From the NCBI RefSeq assembly GCF_001573155.1, contig NZ_JRWG01000004.1, positions 124,001 through 188,000 on the forward strand: a stretch of DNA of 64,000 bases, in the 5' to 3' direction. This document shows positions 17,881-26,922 of this stretch, one piece after another. The DNA is from Aequorivita aquimaris (GTDB lineage: Bacteria > Bacteroidota > Bacteroidia > Flavobacteriales > Flavobacteriaceae). The position numbers were made by a program, and so were the translations under genes. The notes beneath the pieces are model-generated. The model was not told where the DNA came from and did no database searches. It saw nothing but the letters and a program-made list of their open reading frames with translations. Numbering within the stretch: position 1 is the stretch's first letter; every line of letters begins with the position of its first letter.

Positions 17881-19107
17881 TTATAATAGTTGCTTGAGGG
17901 CAATTTCAAAAGCGGTCTTGCTAATATTTGTTTTGGTACTGTTGTTATCAAAAGTATTTTGTATTGCGTTTTTAATGGTTATGGAAGTATCGTTAAAGAT
18001 AGCCTCGTCCGTCATTTGCACCCTGCGCTCCATAAAATATGCGAAAACGCGCGCCATGCCGCAATTGCTTATAAAATCTGGTATCAAACTTACGCGCTCA
18101 TCGGTAAATTCCATAATGGGTCCAAAGAAAATTTCCTTATCGGCAAAGGGAACATTGGCCCCACAACTTATTACCTCAAGGCCGGTTTCTATCATTTGCG
18201 AAATCTGTACTTTCGTAATCAAGCGCGATGCGGCGCAGGGCGCAAAAATTTCCGTTTCCAGTTTCCAGATTTTTTCATTTATTTCATCAAAAGGAATCAT
18301 CTTATCGGCAACCAAGGTATTGCCGTCCTTTTTAAGAAAAAGTTGTTTGATCTCTTCAAAAGAAAAACCGTCCTTATCGATTATTCCGCCGTCGCGATCA
18401 ATTATGCCCACAACCTTGGCGCCCATTTGCGAAAGATAGTATGCCGCGGCTGCCCCCACATTTCCGAAACCTTGCACGATGGCGCGTTTCCCTTTTACAT
18501 TGCCGCCGTAAATATCGTAATAATGGCGCACGGCTTCTGCCACGCCATAGCCTGTAATCATATCGGCCACGGTATATTTTCTGGAAACATCTGGTGAGAA
18601 ATTCACATTTTCCAAAACTTTTATAACACCTTGGCGCAACTGCCCAATTCTGTTGATTTTATCTGCTTCCGTTGGGGAAAAATGTCCGTTAAAAACGCCT
18701 TCTTGCGGATGCCAAACAGCACTCTGCTCCGTCATCGGGATTACTTCGTGTATTTCATCAACATTCAGATCGCCGCCGGTGCCATAATAGGCTTTCAGCA
18801 AAGGCGAGACTGCCTTAAACCAGCGTTCCAAAACACCTTTTTTACGAGGATCGGAAGGATCAAAGTTAATCCCGCTTTTGGCTCCGCCAATTGCGGGCCC
18901 GGCCACGGTAAATTTCACTTCCATTGTTTTGGCGAGCGAGAGCACTTCATTGGCATCAAGCCCTTTTCGCATACGCGTTCCGCCCCCCGCAGCACCGCCG
19001 CGCAAGGAGTTTATGACCGTCCAGCCTTCGGCCTCGGTTTCGGGGTCATTCCAATGAAAAACTATTTCGGGATCTTTTTCTTCGTACTTTTTGAGTAATT
19101 CCTTCAT
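17881..19107 (-). CDS. Glu/Leu/Phe/Val dehydrogenase family protein
   Basis: 408 aa, between the lengths of leucine dehydrogenase (about 365) and glutamate dehydrogenase (about 420-450). The N-terminal catalytic domain has the Gly-rich segment, the catalytic Lys in AIGGAKSGINFDP and the catalytic Asp in GTGGDLNVDE. The Rossmann domain has VQGFGNVGAAAAYYL followed by IDRDGG (NAD-type acidic residue). It catalyses reversible oxidative deamination of an amino acid; the sequence alone does not settle whether Glu or branched-chain substrates are used. Probably the first gene of a transcript with nhaD, exbB, exbD and tonB. Confidence 0.9.
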   Translation of the reverse strand: MKELLKKYEEKDPEIVFHWNDPETEAEGWTVINSLRGGAAGGGTRMRKGLDANEVLSLAKTMEVKFTVAGPAIGGAKSGINFDPSDPRKKGVLERWFKAVSPLLKAYYGTGGDLNVDEIHEVIPMTEQSAVWHPQEGVFNGHFSPTEADKINRIGQLRQGVIKVLENVNFSPDVSRKYTVADMITGYGVAEAVRHYYDIYGGNVKGKRAIVQGFGNVGAAAAYYLSQMGAKVVGIIDRDGGIIDKDGFSFEEIKQLFLKKDGNTLVADKMIPFDEINEKIWKLETEIFAPCAASRLITKVQISQMIETGLEVISCGANVPFADKEIFFGPIMEFTDERVSLIPDFISNCGMARVFAYFMERRVQMTDEAIFNDTSITIKNAIQNTFDNNSTKTNISKTAFEIALKQLL

Positions 19108-19158
19108 TAAATGTGGAGAGTTAAGTCACTCCTTCGCTAAAGCTTCGCAGTGTGAGGA

Positions 19159-19166
19159 CAAATATA
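19159..19166 (-). promoter_or_regulatory. Possible promoter -7 element of the dehydrogenase/nhaD/exbBD operon
   Basis: TATATTTG on the minus strand, 51 bp upstream of the ATG, matches TAnnTTTG; a clear TTTG -33 box is lacking. The leader contains a CACT...AGTG hairpin with two copies of GCGAAG (19127-19152), which looks like a dispersed intergenic repeat. Confidence 0.45.
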
Positions 19167-19204
19167 AAAAACTTGTGAGGGTTTAGATTTATTTTAAGTG
19201 AAAT

Positions 19205-20266
19205 TTATGGATAGAATATTTTTCCCGAGGAATGATTTTTTAAAGCTCCCGTAACGCTGGCCAAACAATTCACCTCACCTCGAAGTTTCAGTACGCCCAA
19301 AAGTCCAAAAATTAGGGCCTCTTTGTATTCCACGATGTCAGGGGAAGGAATAACAACCTCAACCAAAGCGAGCTTTTTCAATCTTTCAATCAAAAAAGAA
19401 TTGTACGCCCCGCCTCCAGTTATTAAAACGGAAGCATTTCCAGCTAATTGTTTTGCAAGTTGTATGGCAATATGCTCAGTAAAAGTTCGCAAAATATTCT
19501 CGGAAGAAATTTCAGAAGCTTCCAATAACGAAAAAATGTACTTTTTTACCCATTCCAAACCCAGGGATTTCGGGGGTTTTTCATCATAAAAAGAAAGTGC
19601 GTTTAATTTTTCAAGCAACCCTTCGTCCAAGTTCCCGGAAGCGGCTAGTTTTCCGTCTTCGTCAAAATCCTTTCCCAGTTTTTCAGCATATTTGTTTAAA
19701 ACAATATTCGCGGGGCAAATATCAAACGCAATCCGTTGCCCATCTTTTTCAAAGGAACAATTAGCAAAACCGCCCAGATTCAAACAATAATCGTATTCGG
19801 AAAAAAGCAACTTATCTCCTATGGGCACCAGCGGCGCGCCTTGTCCGCCAAGTTCCACATCCTGCACCCTAAAATCACAAACCACAGTGTGGCCGATCGT
19901 TTTTGAAATGCGCGGCAGATTGCCTATTTGATATGTAAAACCCTTTTCGGGCTGGTGCAAGATGGTATGGCCATGGCTGCAGACCGCGTCAATTTCAAGA
20001 ATGTTATGTTTTTTTATGAATTTTAAAATTTCTTCGGATAGCTTTTCGCTGTATTTAAAATCCAGCCGCTCCAATTTCTCTTTGGAATAATTTATGGCTT
20101 CGCGAAGTTCGTTCTTCCAAAATGAAGAATATGGAACAGTCTCGGCGGAAAGGATATTAAAATTCCACTTTCCATTAGAATAGTCAAAAACAATTTCAGC
20201 CAAATCAATCCCGTCCAGCGAAGTGCCGCTCATTACGCCAACAATATGATATTTCTGTTTTTTCAA
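19205..20266 (-). CDS. anmK: Anhydro-N-acetylmuramic acid kinase
   Basis: 353 aa, ASKHA-fold kinase that hydrolyses and phosphorylates 1,6-anhydroMurNAc during peptidoglycan recycling. Motifs: VGVMSGTSLDGIDLAEIVF at the N terminus, CSHGHTILHQPEKGFTYQIG, VVCDFRVQDVELGGQGAPLVPIGD and VLITGGGAYNSFL. The start is TTG (TTG AAA AAA CAG), with an in-frame TAA three codons upstream. Its 5' side faces the divergently read acyl-CoA dehydrogenase across a repeat-rich gap of about 225 bp. Confidence 0.95.
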   Translation of the reverse strand: MKKQKYHIVGVMSGTSLDGIDLAEIVFDYSNGKWNFNILSAETVPYSSFWKNELREAINYSKEKLERLDFKYSEKLSEEILKFIKKHNILEIDAVCSHGHTILHQPEKGFTYQIGNLPRISKTIGHTVVCDFRVQDVELGGQGAPLVPIGDKLLFSEYDYCLNLGGFANCSFEKDGQRIAFDICPANIVLNKYAEKLGKDFDEDGKLAASGNLDEGLLEKLNALSFYDEKPPKSLGLEWVKKYIFSLLEASEISSENILRTFTEHIAIQLAKQLAGNASVLITGGGAYNSFLIERLKKLALVEVVIPSPDIVEYKEALIFGLLGVLKLRGEVNCLASVTGALKNHSSGKIFYP

Positions 20267-20310
20267 ATAATTTTAATTTACAGATATGAAAGATACATTT
20301 GAAAAGCTTG

Positions 20311-20430
20311 AAATCCCAAATTACAAGCACCAAATTCCAAAACATTTTTTTTTGGAATTTGGAATTTGGGGTTTGGTGCCTTTTGTTTTTTGGAATTTGG
20401 AATTTGGTGCTTCTTTATTATTTGGGATTT
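20311..20430. repeat. Intergenic inverted and direct repeat built on TTTGGAA units
   Basis: The left arm (20311-20342) holds AAATCCCAAATTACAAGCAC followed by CAAATTCCAAAA. The right arm (20385-20430) holds its imperfect reverse complement, and a further copy of the right-arm core (GGAATTTGGAATTTGG) sits between them (20354-20377). It can fold into a long hairpin. The right end overlaps the -33 box of the following promoter. Confidence 0.7.
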
Positions 20431-20454
20431 GCTTTATTTTTAAAGTACATTTGC
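20421..20454 (+). promoter_or_regulatory. Promoter of the acyl-CoA dehydrogenase gene
   Basis: TTTG (20421-20424), 21-base spacer, TACATTTGC (20446-20454): full Bacteroidota match, 37 bp upstream of the ATG. Confidence 0.7.
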
Positions 20455-20491
20455 AATTCTTTAAAATGAACCTTTTTCAAAAATAAAGCCT

Positions 20492-21634
20492 ATGGATTTC
20501 AGTCTATCCGAAGAACAATTGATGATTCGCGATGCCGCTCGCGATTTTGCCCGAACAGAGTTGCTTCCGGGCGTTATAGAACGCGATAACCACCAAAAAT
20601 TTCCGACCGAACAAGTCAAGAAAATGGGCGAGCTCGGTTTTCTGGGGATGATGGTTGACCCCAAATATGGGGGCGGAGGAATGGACACCGTTAGTTATGT
20701 GTTGGTAATGGAAGAGCTTAGTAAAATAGACGCTTCCTGCTCCGTTATCGTTTCGGTGAACAATTCATTGGTATGTTACGGCCTGCAAGCTTATGGCAGC
20801 GAGGACCAAAAACAAAAATATCTCACCAAGTTAGCAACTGGTGAAAAACTTGGCGCCTTCTGTTTAAGTGAGCCTGAAGCGGGCAGCGATGCTACATCAC
20901 AAAAAACAACTGCCATTGACAAAGGCGACCATTATATTTTGAACGGTACCAAAAACTGGATTACCAATGGTGGAACCGCAGATTATTATTTGGTAATCGC
21001 GCAGACCGATAAGGAGAAAAAACACAAGGGCATCAATGCATTTATAGTTGAAAAAGGCTGGGAAGGTTTTGAAATTGGCCCAAAGGAAGACAAGCTTGGC
21101 ATCCGCGGGAGCGATACACATTCCTTGATTTTTAATGACGTAAAAGTTCCGAAGGAAAACAGAATTGGCGAAGACGGCTTCGGCTTTAAATTCGCAATGA
21201 AAACACTTTCCGGCGGAAGGATAGGCATCGCCGCACAAGCTTTGGGGATTGCCGCTGGAGCTTATGATCTTGCCCGTGAATATTCCAAGGTGCGCAAAGC
21301 TTTTGGCACCGAAATATGCAACCATCAGGCCATTGCCTTTAAACTTGCCGATATGCACACCAGCATTGAAGCAGCCCGCCATTTGGTGATGAAAGCAGCT
21401 TGGGACAAGGATAACGGCAACAACTATGATATGAGCGGCGCCATGGCGAAACTGTACGCCAGCCAAGTAGCCATGGACGTAACCGTGGAAGCGGTACAGG
21501 TTCACGGCGGAAATGGCTATGTTAAGGAATATCACGTAGAACGTTTGATGCGTGATGCGAAAATCACCCAGATTTACGAAGGCACTTCAGAGATTCAGAA
21601 GATTGTTATTTCTCGAGGACTTTTAAGGGACTAA
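20492..21634 (+). CDS. Acyl-CoA dehydrogenase (short-chain/butyryl type)
   Basis: 380 aa, the standard length of soluble FAD-dependent acyl-CoA dehydrogenases. Motifs: FCLSEPEAGSDATSQKT (FAD and substrate contact), the WITNGG loop, the RIGIAAQALGIAAGAYDLA helix, and the catalytic base Glu in IYEGTSEIQ near the C terminus, the position used by short-chain and butyryl-CoA enzymes. It forms the trans-2 double bond and passes electrons to electron-transfer flavoprotein, both subunits of which are encoded at 56.8-58.5 kb. Monocistronic: own promoter and a terminator candidate behind it. Confidence 0.94.
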   Translation: MDFSLSEEQLMIRDAARDFARTELLPGVIERDNHQKFPTEQVKKMGELGFLGMMVDPKYGGGGMDTVSYVLVMEELSKIDASCSVIVSVNNSLVCYGLQAYGSEDQKQKYLTKLATGEKLGAFCLSEPEAGSDATSQKTTAIDKGDHYILNGTKNWITNGGTADYYLVIAQTDKEKKHKGINAFIVEKGWEGFEIGPKEDKLGIRGSDTHSLIFNDVKVPKENRIGEDGFGFKFAMKTLSGGRIGIAAQALGIAAGAYDLAREYSKVRKAFGTEICNHQAIAFKLADMHTSIEAARHLVMKAAWDKDNGNNYDMSGAMAKLYASQVAMDVTVEAVQVHGGNGYVKEYHVERLMRDAKITQIYEGTSEIQKIVISRGLLRD

Positions 21635-21661
21635 GAAAAAATAGATCTAACCTTTAGTTTA

Positions 21662-21681
21662 CCCTGAGCGCAGCCGAAGGG
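21662..21681. repeat. REP-like palindrome CCCTGAGCGCAGCCGAAGGG
   Basis: Short imperfect palindrome (CCCT...AGGG) with core GAGCGCAG-CGAAGGG. A related GAGCGCAGTC core occurs at 59393-59402, and a less similar Gly/Cys-rich hairpin at 58674-58696. It resembles dispersed intergenic repeats common in flavobacterial genomes. Confidence 0.5.
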
Positions 21682-21702
21682 CACGATCAAACAGAACATC
21701 AA

Positions 21703-21735
21703 ACCCGTCCAAAGTGGCGGGTATTTAATTTTATT
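21703..21735 (+). terminator. Probable terminator of the acyl-CoA dehydrogenase gene
   Basis: ACCCGTCC pairs with GGCGGGT (one bulged T) around a five-base loop, followed by an AT-rich tail with two T tracts. Confidence 0.5.
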
Positions 21736-21799
21736 ATATTAATATTGAAGTACAACGACTAAAATTATTATCTTACATATAATTTAAAATTCAACTCTT

Positions 21800-24235
21800 A
21801 TGAAAACACAGTTAGGAGTATTGTTTTCCATTTTTGTATTCACAGTTTCGAATGCGCAAATCGGATTTCAGGAGAATATTATTACTGATAATGCTGATGG
21901 TACCAATGGAGCTGCTGATGTATATTCAGCTGATATAGATGGTGATGGAGATAAGGATTTAATTTCAGCATCTTTTTTGGATAATAAAATAGCTTGGTAT
22001 GAAAATTTGGATGGGCAAGGAAATTTCGGGTCTCAAAATGTTATTACTACCAATGCAGAAGGGGCAAATTCTGTTTTTGCAGCCGATTTAGATGGAGATG
22101 GAGATATGGATGTTCTTTCAAGCTCTTACTTATATAATTATAATAAGGTAGCCTGGTACGAAAATATTGATGGACTAGGTACTTTCGGTCCACAACAAAT
22201 TTTCCCTTTAGGTAGCTATGGCAATACAATTAGAACTAGATCCGTAGTTGCTGCTGATTTAGATGGAGATAACGACAGAGACGTTATAGCTACCTCTTAT
22301 GACCAAATATCTTGGTTTGAAAATTTGGATGGCCAAGGTTTATTTGACGAAAAAAATCCAATTGGTGGTGCAGATGAACCTACATCAGTTTCTATTCACG
22401 ATATTGATGGAGATGGTGATAATGACATTCTTGTATCAGAGTATTCATCTGTTAAATGGTTTAAAAATGAAGGGAATGGTAATTTTGTTCGTGAATGGAT
22501 TACATTAAACGTAACCAACGCAAATTCTGCATATGCAACTGATTTAGATGGGGATGGTGATTTAGATGTAATATCAGCATCTAATGACTCTATAGTTGCT
22601 TGGTACGAAAATTTTAACGGCCTATTTGGTGCTCAACAAATAATTTCAACAAATACAAGTGGAGCATCCTCCGTTTATACATCAGATATTGATGGGGATG
22701 GCGATAATGATATTGCAGTAGCAGCTTCTGAAGCTATTCTTTTGTATAAAAATGATGCAAATGGTAATTTTTCCCAAACAACAATTACAACAGATGTAAA
22801 TACTGGAAAGTCTGTATTTATAACAGATTTAGATGGAGACGGTGATTTAGATATAACGTCAGCATCTTTCATCGATGACAAAATAGCTTGGTATAAAAAT
22901 TTAGATGGATTGGGAAACTTTGGAACCCAGCTATTGGTATCTGATTCTCAAGGCGCAAATGGGGCTTATTATGCAAGTTCTGCCGATATTGATTCTGATG
23001 GAGATTTAGACATAATTTCAACCTCACAAAACGATAGCAAAATAGCTTGGTATAAAAATCTTGATGGAAATGGCACTTTCGGAATGCAGCAGGTTATTTC
23101 TACTACTGTAAATGGTGCTAGTATAGCATGTATTGAAGATATTGATGGAGATGGATATCCAGATATTGTAGGCGGAAGTTTTACTTCCGGAAAGCTTGCT
23201 TGGTTTAAAAACAATGATGGGCAAGGTAATTTTGATCCTCAACAAATTATTGCGACCGATCTTCCAGGAATAAATTCCCTTTCAGCAATAGACTTAGATG
23301 GAGATGCAGATTTGGACCTACTAGTTTCTTCGGAATTTTATTCCTCAAAATTAGCCTGGTATGAAAATGTAGACGGTGCTGGAACTTTTGGACCTGAGCA
23401 TACTCTTGAAAATGGAAATGGTCTCGGTAACTTTGCCCAGCCTGCCGATCTGGATGGAGATGGCGACATGGATATTATTGGAATTGTTCGATCTAATGGC
23501 ACTTTGACTTGGTATGAGAACGAAAATGGATCTGGAAGTTTTATTGAACACAACTTGGGTAATACTTGGTATGATTATAGAATTTATCCAGCCGATAAAG
23601 AGGGAGATGGCGACATAGATTTTATTGCTTCTAACTGGATGCATTTAGCATGGTATATAAACTTAGATGGCTTTGGAAATTTTAGTCAACCTCAGCCCAT
23701 AGATCTTTATGATAACTTTTATTTATCAATAGTATTTTCAGATATAGATAATGATGGTGATGAAGATATTATCTCTGGAGACCCATCATATGATAACCAA
23801 CTCTTATTTTGGCGTGAAAATACAGATGGACAAGGAAATTTTGGCCCCGAAAATACAATTTCAACTATTAATACTTTGACTTCTATTAACATTGGCGATA
23901 TAAATAATGATGGAGATATGGACATACTAATATCTGCGGAAGGTGACGATAAAATTGCATGGTTTGAAAACACGGGGCCTCTTAATATTCAAGAAAATGT
24001 TTTCCAAAATGTTTTCATCTATCCCAATCCCACAAATGGAATAATAAATATTCAATCAAAAGAAACTATTGTATCGGTCATTATTTACAACCAATTAGGC
24101 CAATTGATTTTAGAAGAAAGCAATGTTGAAGGAATCAATAGAGTCAACATAGAAAAATTAAACGAAGGGATTTATTTCGTAAAATTAAAAACTTTTAATG
24201 CGGAGGTTATAATCAAGAAATTAGTTAAAAAATAA
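21800..24235 (+). CDS. Secreted FG-GAP/VCBS-repeat protein with T9SS type A sorting domain
   Basis: 811 aa. Signal peptide of about 20 residues ending at SNAQ. Fourteen repeats of about 50 residues follow, each with a calcium-binding DxDGDGDxD loop and most with an AWYENLDGxGxFG strand. The number fits two seven-bladed beta-propellers. The last 75 residues are a T9SS type A sorting domain (FIYPNPTNGIINI...LNEGIYFVKL...IIKKLVKK). It is exported by the Sec system, crosses the outer membrane by T9SS and should be cut and anchored by PorU. Role unknown; adhesion or ligand binding is the usual guess. The repeats make the gene locally repetitive at DNA level, which may cause length variation. Confidence 0.92.
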   Translation: MKTQLGVLFSIFVFTVSNAQIGFQENIITDNADGTNGAADVYSADIDGDGDKDLISASFLDNKIAWYENLDGQGNFGSQNVITTNAEGANSVFAADLDGDGDMDVLSSSYLYNYNKVAWYENIDGLGTFGPQQIFPLGSYGNTIRTRSVVAADLDGDNDRDVIATSYDQISWFENLDGQGLFDEKNPIGGADEPTSVSIHDIDGDGDNDILVSEYSSVKWFKNEGNGNFVREWITLNVTNANSAYATDLDGDGDLDVISASNDSIVAWYENFNGLFGAQQIISTNTSGASSVYTSDIDGDGDNDIAVAASEAILLYKNDANGNFSQTTITTDVNTGKSVFITDLDGDGDLDITSASFIDDKIAWYKNLDGLGNFGTQLLVSDSQGANGAYYASSADIDSDGDLDIISTSQNDSKIAWYKNLDGNGTFGMQQVISTTVNGASIACIEDIDGDGYPDIVGGSFTSGKLAWFKNNDGQGNFDPQQIIATDLPGINSLSAIDLDGDADLDLLVSSEFYSSKLAWYENVDGAGTFGPEHTLENGNGLGNFAQPADLDGDGDMDIIGIVRSNGTLTWYENENGSGSFIEHNLGNTWYDYRIYPADKEGDGDIDFIASNWMHLAWYINLDGFGNFSQPQPIDLYDNFYLSIVFSDIDNDGDEDIISGDPSYDNQLLFWRENTDGQGNFGPENTISTINTLTSINIGDINNDGDMDILISAEGDDKIAWFENTGPLNIQENVFQNVFIYPNPTNGIINIQSKETIVSVIIYNQLGQLILEESNVEGINRVNIEKLNEGIYFVKLKTFNAEVIIKKLVKK

Positions 24236-24271
24236 TTTTCAAAAATCAAAACATTCCTATAATAGGTTTTT

Positions 24272-26155
24272 TTATAAGAAGAAATTCCAAACCAATCCAA
24301 ACCGCAGCACATTATCACGATACGGATAGCCCGGTGCGGCAAAATATTCGTTCTTTCCGCCGAAAAGTGCGGTAAAGTTTTCATAAATAAAGTAAATACG
24401 CGTCTGCCGTATTTTCGCATTAAAGAAAATATCTACTAACGGAAAACCGCCCAATTCCTGCTCGTTCTGTACATAAAACTCCGCGAGTACAGGGTCGTAA
24501 GCATTCATGTTGTATTTGGTGAAATATTTAAAACCCACCCCAGTCTGCAAAAACAAAGCGCGTTTAAACCAGTGGTCTTCAAAATAAAGCGTGTTTCTCG
24601 TGATGAGCTGTGGCACGTTAAAAACGGTTTCGCCACTCAACACCTGCTGGTACATCACGGTATTTTCCAATCCAAAATGCCCAAATTTAAATTCCTTTTC
24701 AGCCTTTATCTTTAAATAATCTACCCGTTCCGAAGCCTGCAATGGCGAAGGTGTGCTGTCATTTTCCTTGATTCCGAAGTAGGCGTAATCGTCAATTCCC
24801 GTATAGCTTACAGACGCATTTCCAAATTTTTTGGTGTTTATTTGAAATTTCAGTTCCTGGGTTTTTACATTATTCAGCTCGGTCTTCCAATTGTAATTTT
24901 GGTAATCACTTTGGTACAGCAAAAAGTTGAAATTGGGCGCCACCGAATGTACGGTTATGGAGGCTTCCGCATTATAATCTTCATTTAAATCAAACGAAGC
25001 GGCTCCTTGCAGAAAGTTTCCGTCAAAATCGCCTGCCACATTTATCGCCCCTTTTCCACGAAGCTTAAATCCTCGGTATTCCTTTTCGTACGCCGCACCA
25101 GCTTCAATAATATTTCCTTTAATCCTGTTGGGTATGCGCTGTTCGTCTAAAATCAATACCGAATTGTAGCCGTAGTTAAAATCATTATAGCCCACCCAAG
25201 CCGTAATTTTTCCGATAAGCGAGTTGTTAAAATCGGCATACGCCTTTACGTTGAAATCTTCAAGTTTCGTTTTAGTAAATAAATCAGTTGCTTCATACGA
25301 GGACCCAAATTCTGCAAATGACGTGGTTTGGTTGTATCGGAAAAACTTATCCTCATAGCTCAACACATTCCCGAGCGTTAAAACTGAATAGCCCGTACTG
25401 TCGCGCTGGCTCAACAATTCGTAATAATGATCGCCGTAAAAACGGAGCCCCTCCAGTTTGTTTTCGGCATTTTCAAATTTAACATCCAACCGTCCACGGT
25501 CGCGAAATTCGGGATCGTCATTTATAAAAAGTTGCAAGGAATTATTGGTCAACCCGCCATTTTCCTCATTCAAAATATCCTGTGCGGCTACGTGGGCACG
25601 TGCGACGTAGCGTTTGCTTTTGGTGTGGTAATTTGCAGTAAAAAGAAAATTTCCGGTACTCGTTAAAATATGTTGGTATTTCCCCAATGACCGAACCCCT
25701 TTATAGCCAATTGAAAAGTTGAATTGCGGGGAAGTATTCACCGTAAAAAAAGCATCCAGCTGCTGCCCCTGCTCGTAGGCAGTTTTAAAGTAAAGTTCCG
25801 TTAATGGCGTGGGCACATTAAAATAATTTACATCTTCAATTTCCTTATAATTGAAATGATGCGACTGAGCCACAAAAAGCGGTTTCAAATTCAACCTGTC
25901 AAAAGAATAGGCAAGTGAATTATATGTCTGCCCCACGTTTGAAAATTGTAGCAGTTCAAAATTGTCCCTTCTCAAATAATTAAACTTATATTTTTTCTCG
26001 ATTGAGAGCGTAGTATCTACGAATGTTGTATCGCGTGCCGTTGAAATTATTTTGTAGTAATCAATTGGCGGTTTTTCTTTAGTTGCATTTGGAGTTTGCG
26101 AAAACACAGTTGCCGAGGCACATAGAAGAAGTAAGAGCAAAAGTGTGTTTCTCAT
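24272..26155 (-). CDS. Putative porin (Porin_10 family outer-membrane beta-barrel)
   Basis: 627 aa with a signal peptide ending at TVFSQ. The mature N terminus is soluble (IDYYKIISTARDTTFVDTTLSIEKKYKFNYLRRDNFELL), followed by many alternating-residue strands rich in Tyr, Phe and Asn (for example FKTAYEQGQQLDAFFTVNT). The protein ends in the aromatic-terminated strand FGLVWNFFL, typical of barrels inserted by BamA. This matches the Bacteroidota 'putative porin' family. Transported substrate unknown. Convergent with the FG-GAP gene; the only hairpin between them is a weak CCTA/TAGG stem followed by seven T (24256-24271). Confidence 0.85.
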   Translation of the reverse strand: MRNTLLLLLLLCASATVFSQTPNATKEKPPIDYYKIISTARDTTFVDTTLSIEKKYKFNYLRRDNFELLQFSNVGQTYNSLAYSFDRLNLKPLFVAQSHHFNYKEIEDVNYFNVPTPLTELYFKTAYEQGQQLDAFFTVNTSPQFNFSIGYKGVRSLGKYQHILTSTGNFLFTANYHTKSKRYVARAHVAAQDILNEENGGLTNNSLQLFINDDPEFRDRGRLDVKFENAENKLEGLRFYGDHYYELLSQRDSTGYSVLTLGNVLSYEDKFFRYNQTTSFAEFGSSYEATDLFTKTKLEDFNVKAYADFNNSLIGKITAWVGYNDFNYGYNSVLILDEQRIPNRIKGNIIEAGAAYEKEYRGFKLRGKGAINVAGDFDGNFLQGAASFDLNEDYNAEASITVHSVAPNFNFLLYQSDYQNYNWKTELNNVKTQELKFQINTKKFGNASVSYTGIDDYAYFGIKENDSTPSPLQASERVDYLKIKAEKEFKFGHFGLENTVMYQQVLSGETVFNVPQLITRNTLYFEDHWFKRALFLQTGVGFKYFTKYNMNAYDPVLAEFYVQNEQELGGFPLVDIFFNAKIRQTRIYFIYENFTALFGGKNEYFAAPGYPYRDNVLRFGLVWNFFL

Positions 26156-26217
26156 TGGGTATAAAGTTTCAGCGCAAAGGTAAATTTTTAAACGGAAATA
26201 GTTATTTTTAATTTTCT

Positions 26218-26817
26218 ATGTTGAAACTTAAAATCAATTCCCATTTATTGGAATGCGGCACCGATGAAGCAGGACGAGGCTGTTTGGCAGGGCCCGTTAC
26301 CGCCGCTGCAGTAATTCTTCCCGATGATTTTAAGCATCCATTTTTGAATGACAGCAAGCAACTTTCCGAAAAAAAACGACTGGAACTTAAAGCTATTATC
26401 GAGCGCGAAGCCATCTGTTTCAATGTGGTTCACGTGATGATGGACGAGATTGACAAAATAAATATACTAAACGCCTCCATTTTAGGAATGCACCGCGCCA
26501 TTAACGGACTCTCCTGCCCTCCCGAATTTATTGCCGTTGACGGAAACCGATTTAAACCTTTTGAGAAAATTCCTTTTGAATGTGTGGTAAAAGGCGATGG
26601 GAAATTTCTGCATATTGCCGCTGCCTCCATTTTGGCAAAAACATATCGGGACGAATATATGGCGGCGCTTCACCAGAAGTTTCCGCAGTACAATTGGAAG
26701 CAGAACAAGGGCTACCCTACCAAAGAACATCGCGAAGCCATTTGCGTTCATGGAAGTACTGTTTTTCACAGAAAAAGTTTCAAACTTTTACCACTGCAAC
26801 TTGAACTCAAGCTATAA
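26218..26817 (+). CDS. rnhB: Ribonuclease HII
   Basis: 199 aa, usual length. It cleaves RNA in RNA-DNA hybrids and at single ribonucleotides misincorporated in DNA. Catalytic residues sit in [15 protein letters not shown] (Asp-Glu), [11 protein letters not shown] (Asp) and [13 protein letters not shown] (Asp). It is divergent from the porin gene, with 62 bp between the two starts. Confidence 0.96.
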   Translation: MLKLKINSHLLECGTDEAGRGCLAGPVTAAAVILPDDFKHPFLNDSKQLSEKKRLELKAIIEREAICFNVVHVMMDEIDKINILNASILGMHRAINGLSCPPEFIAVDGNRFKPFEKIPFECVVKGDGKFLHIAAASILAKTYRDEYMAALHQKFPQYNWKQNKGYPTKEHREAICVHGSTVFHRKSFKLLPLQLELKL

Positions 26818-26922
26818 GCTACACAATACTGCTGTGATAAAGAATTTGGGCTGTTGAAAACCCGTCAATAAACTATTTCAACTAAACATAGAACCATCGC
26901 TTTTCCTTGCTACTTTTGTGTT

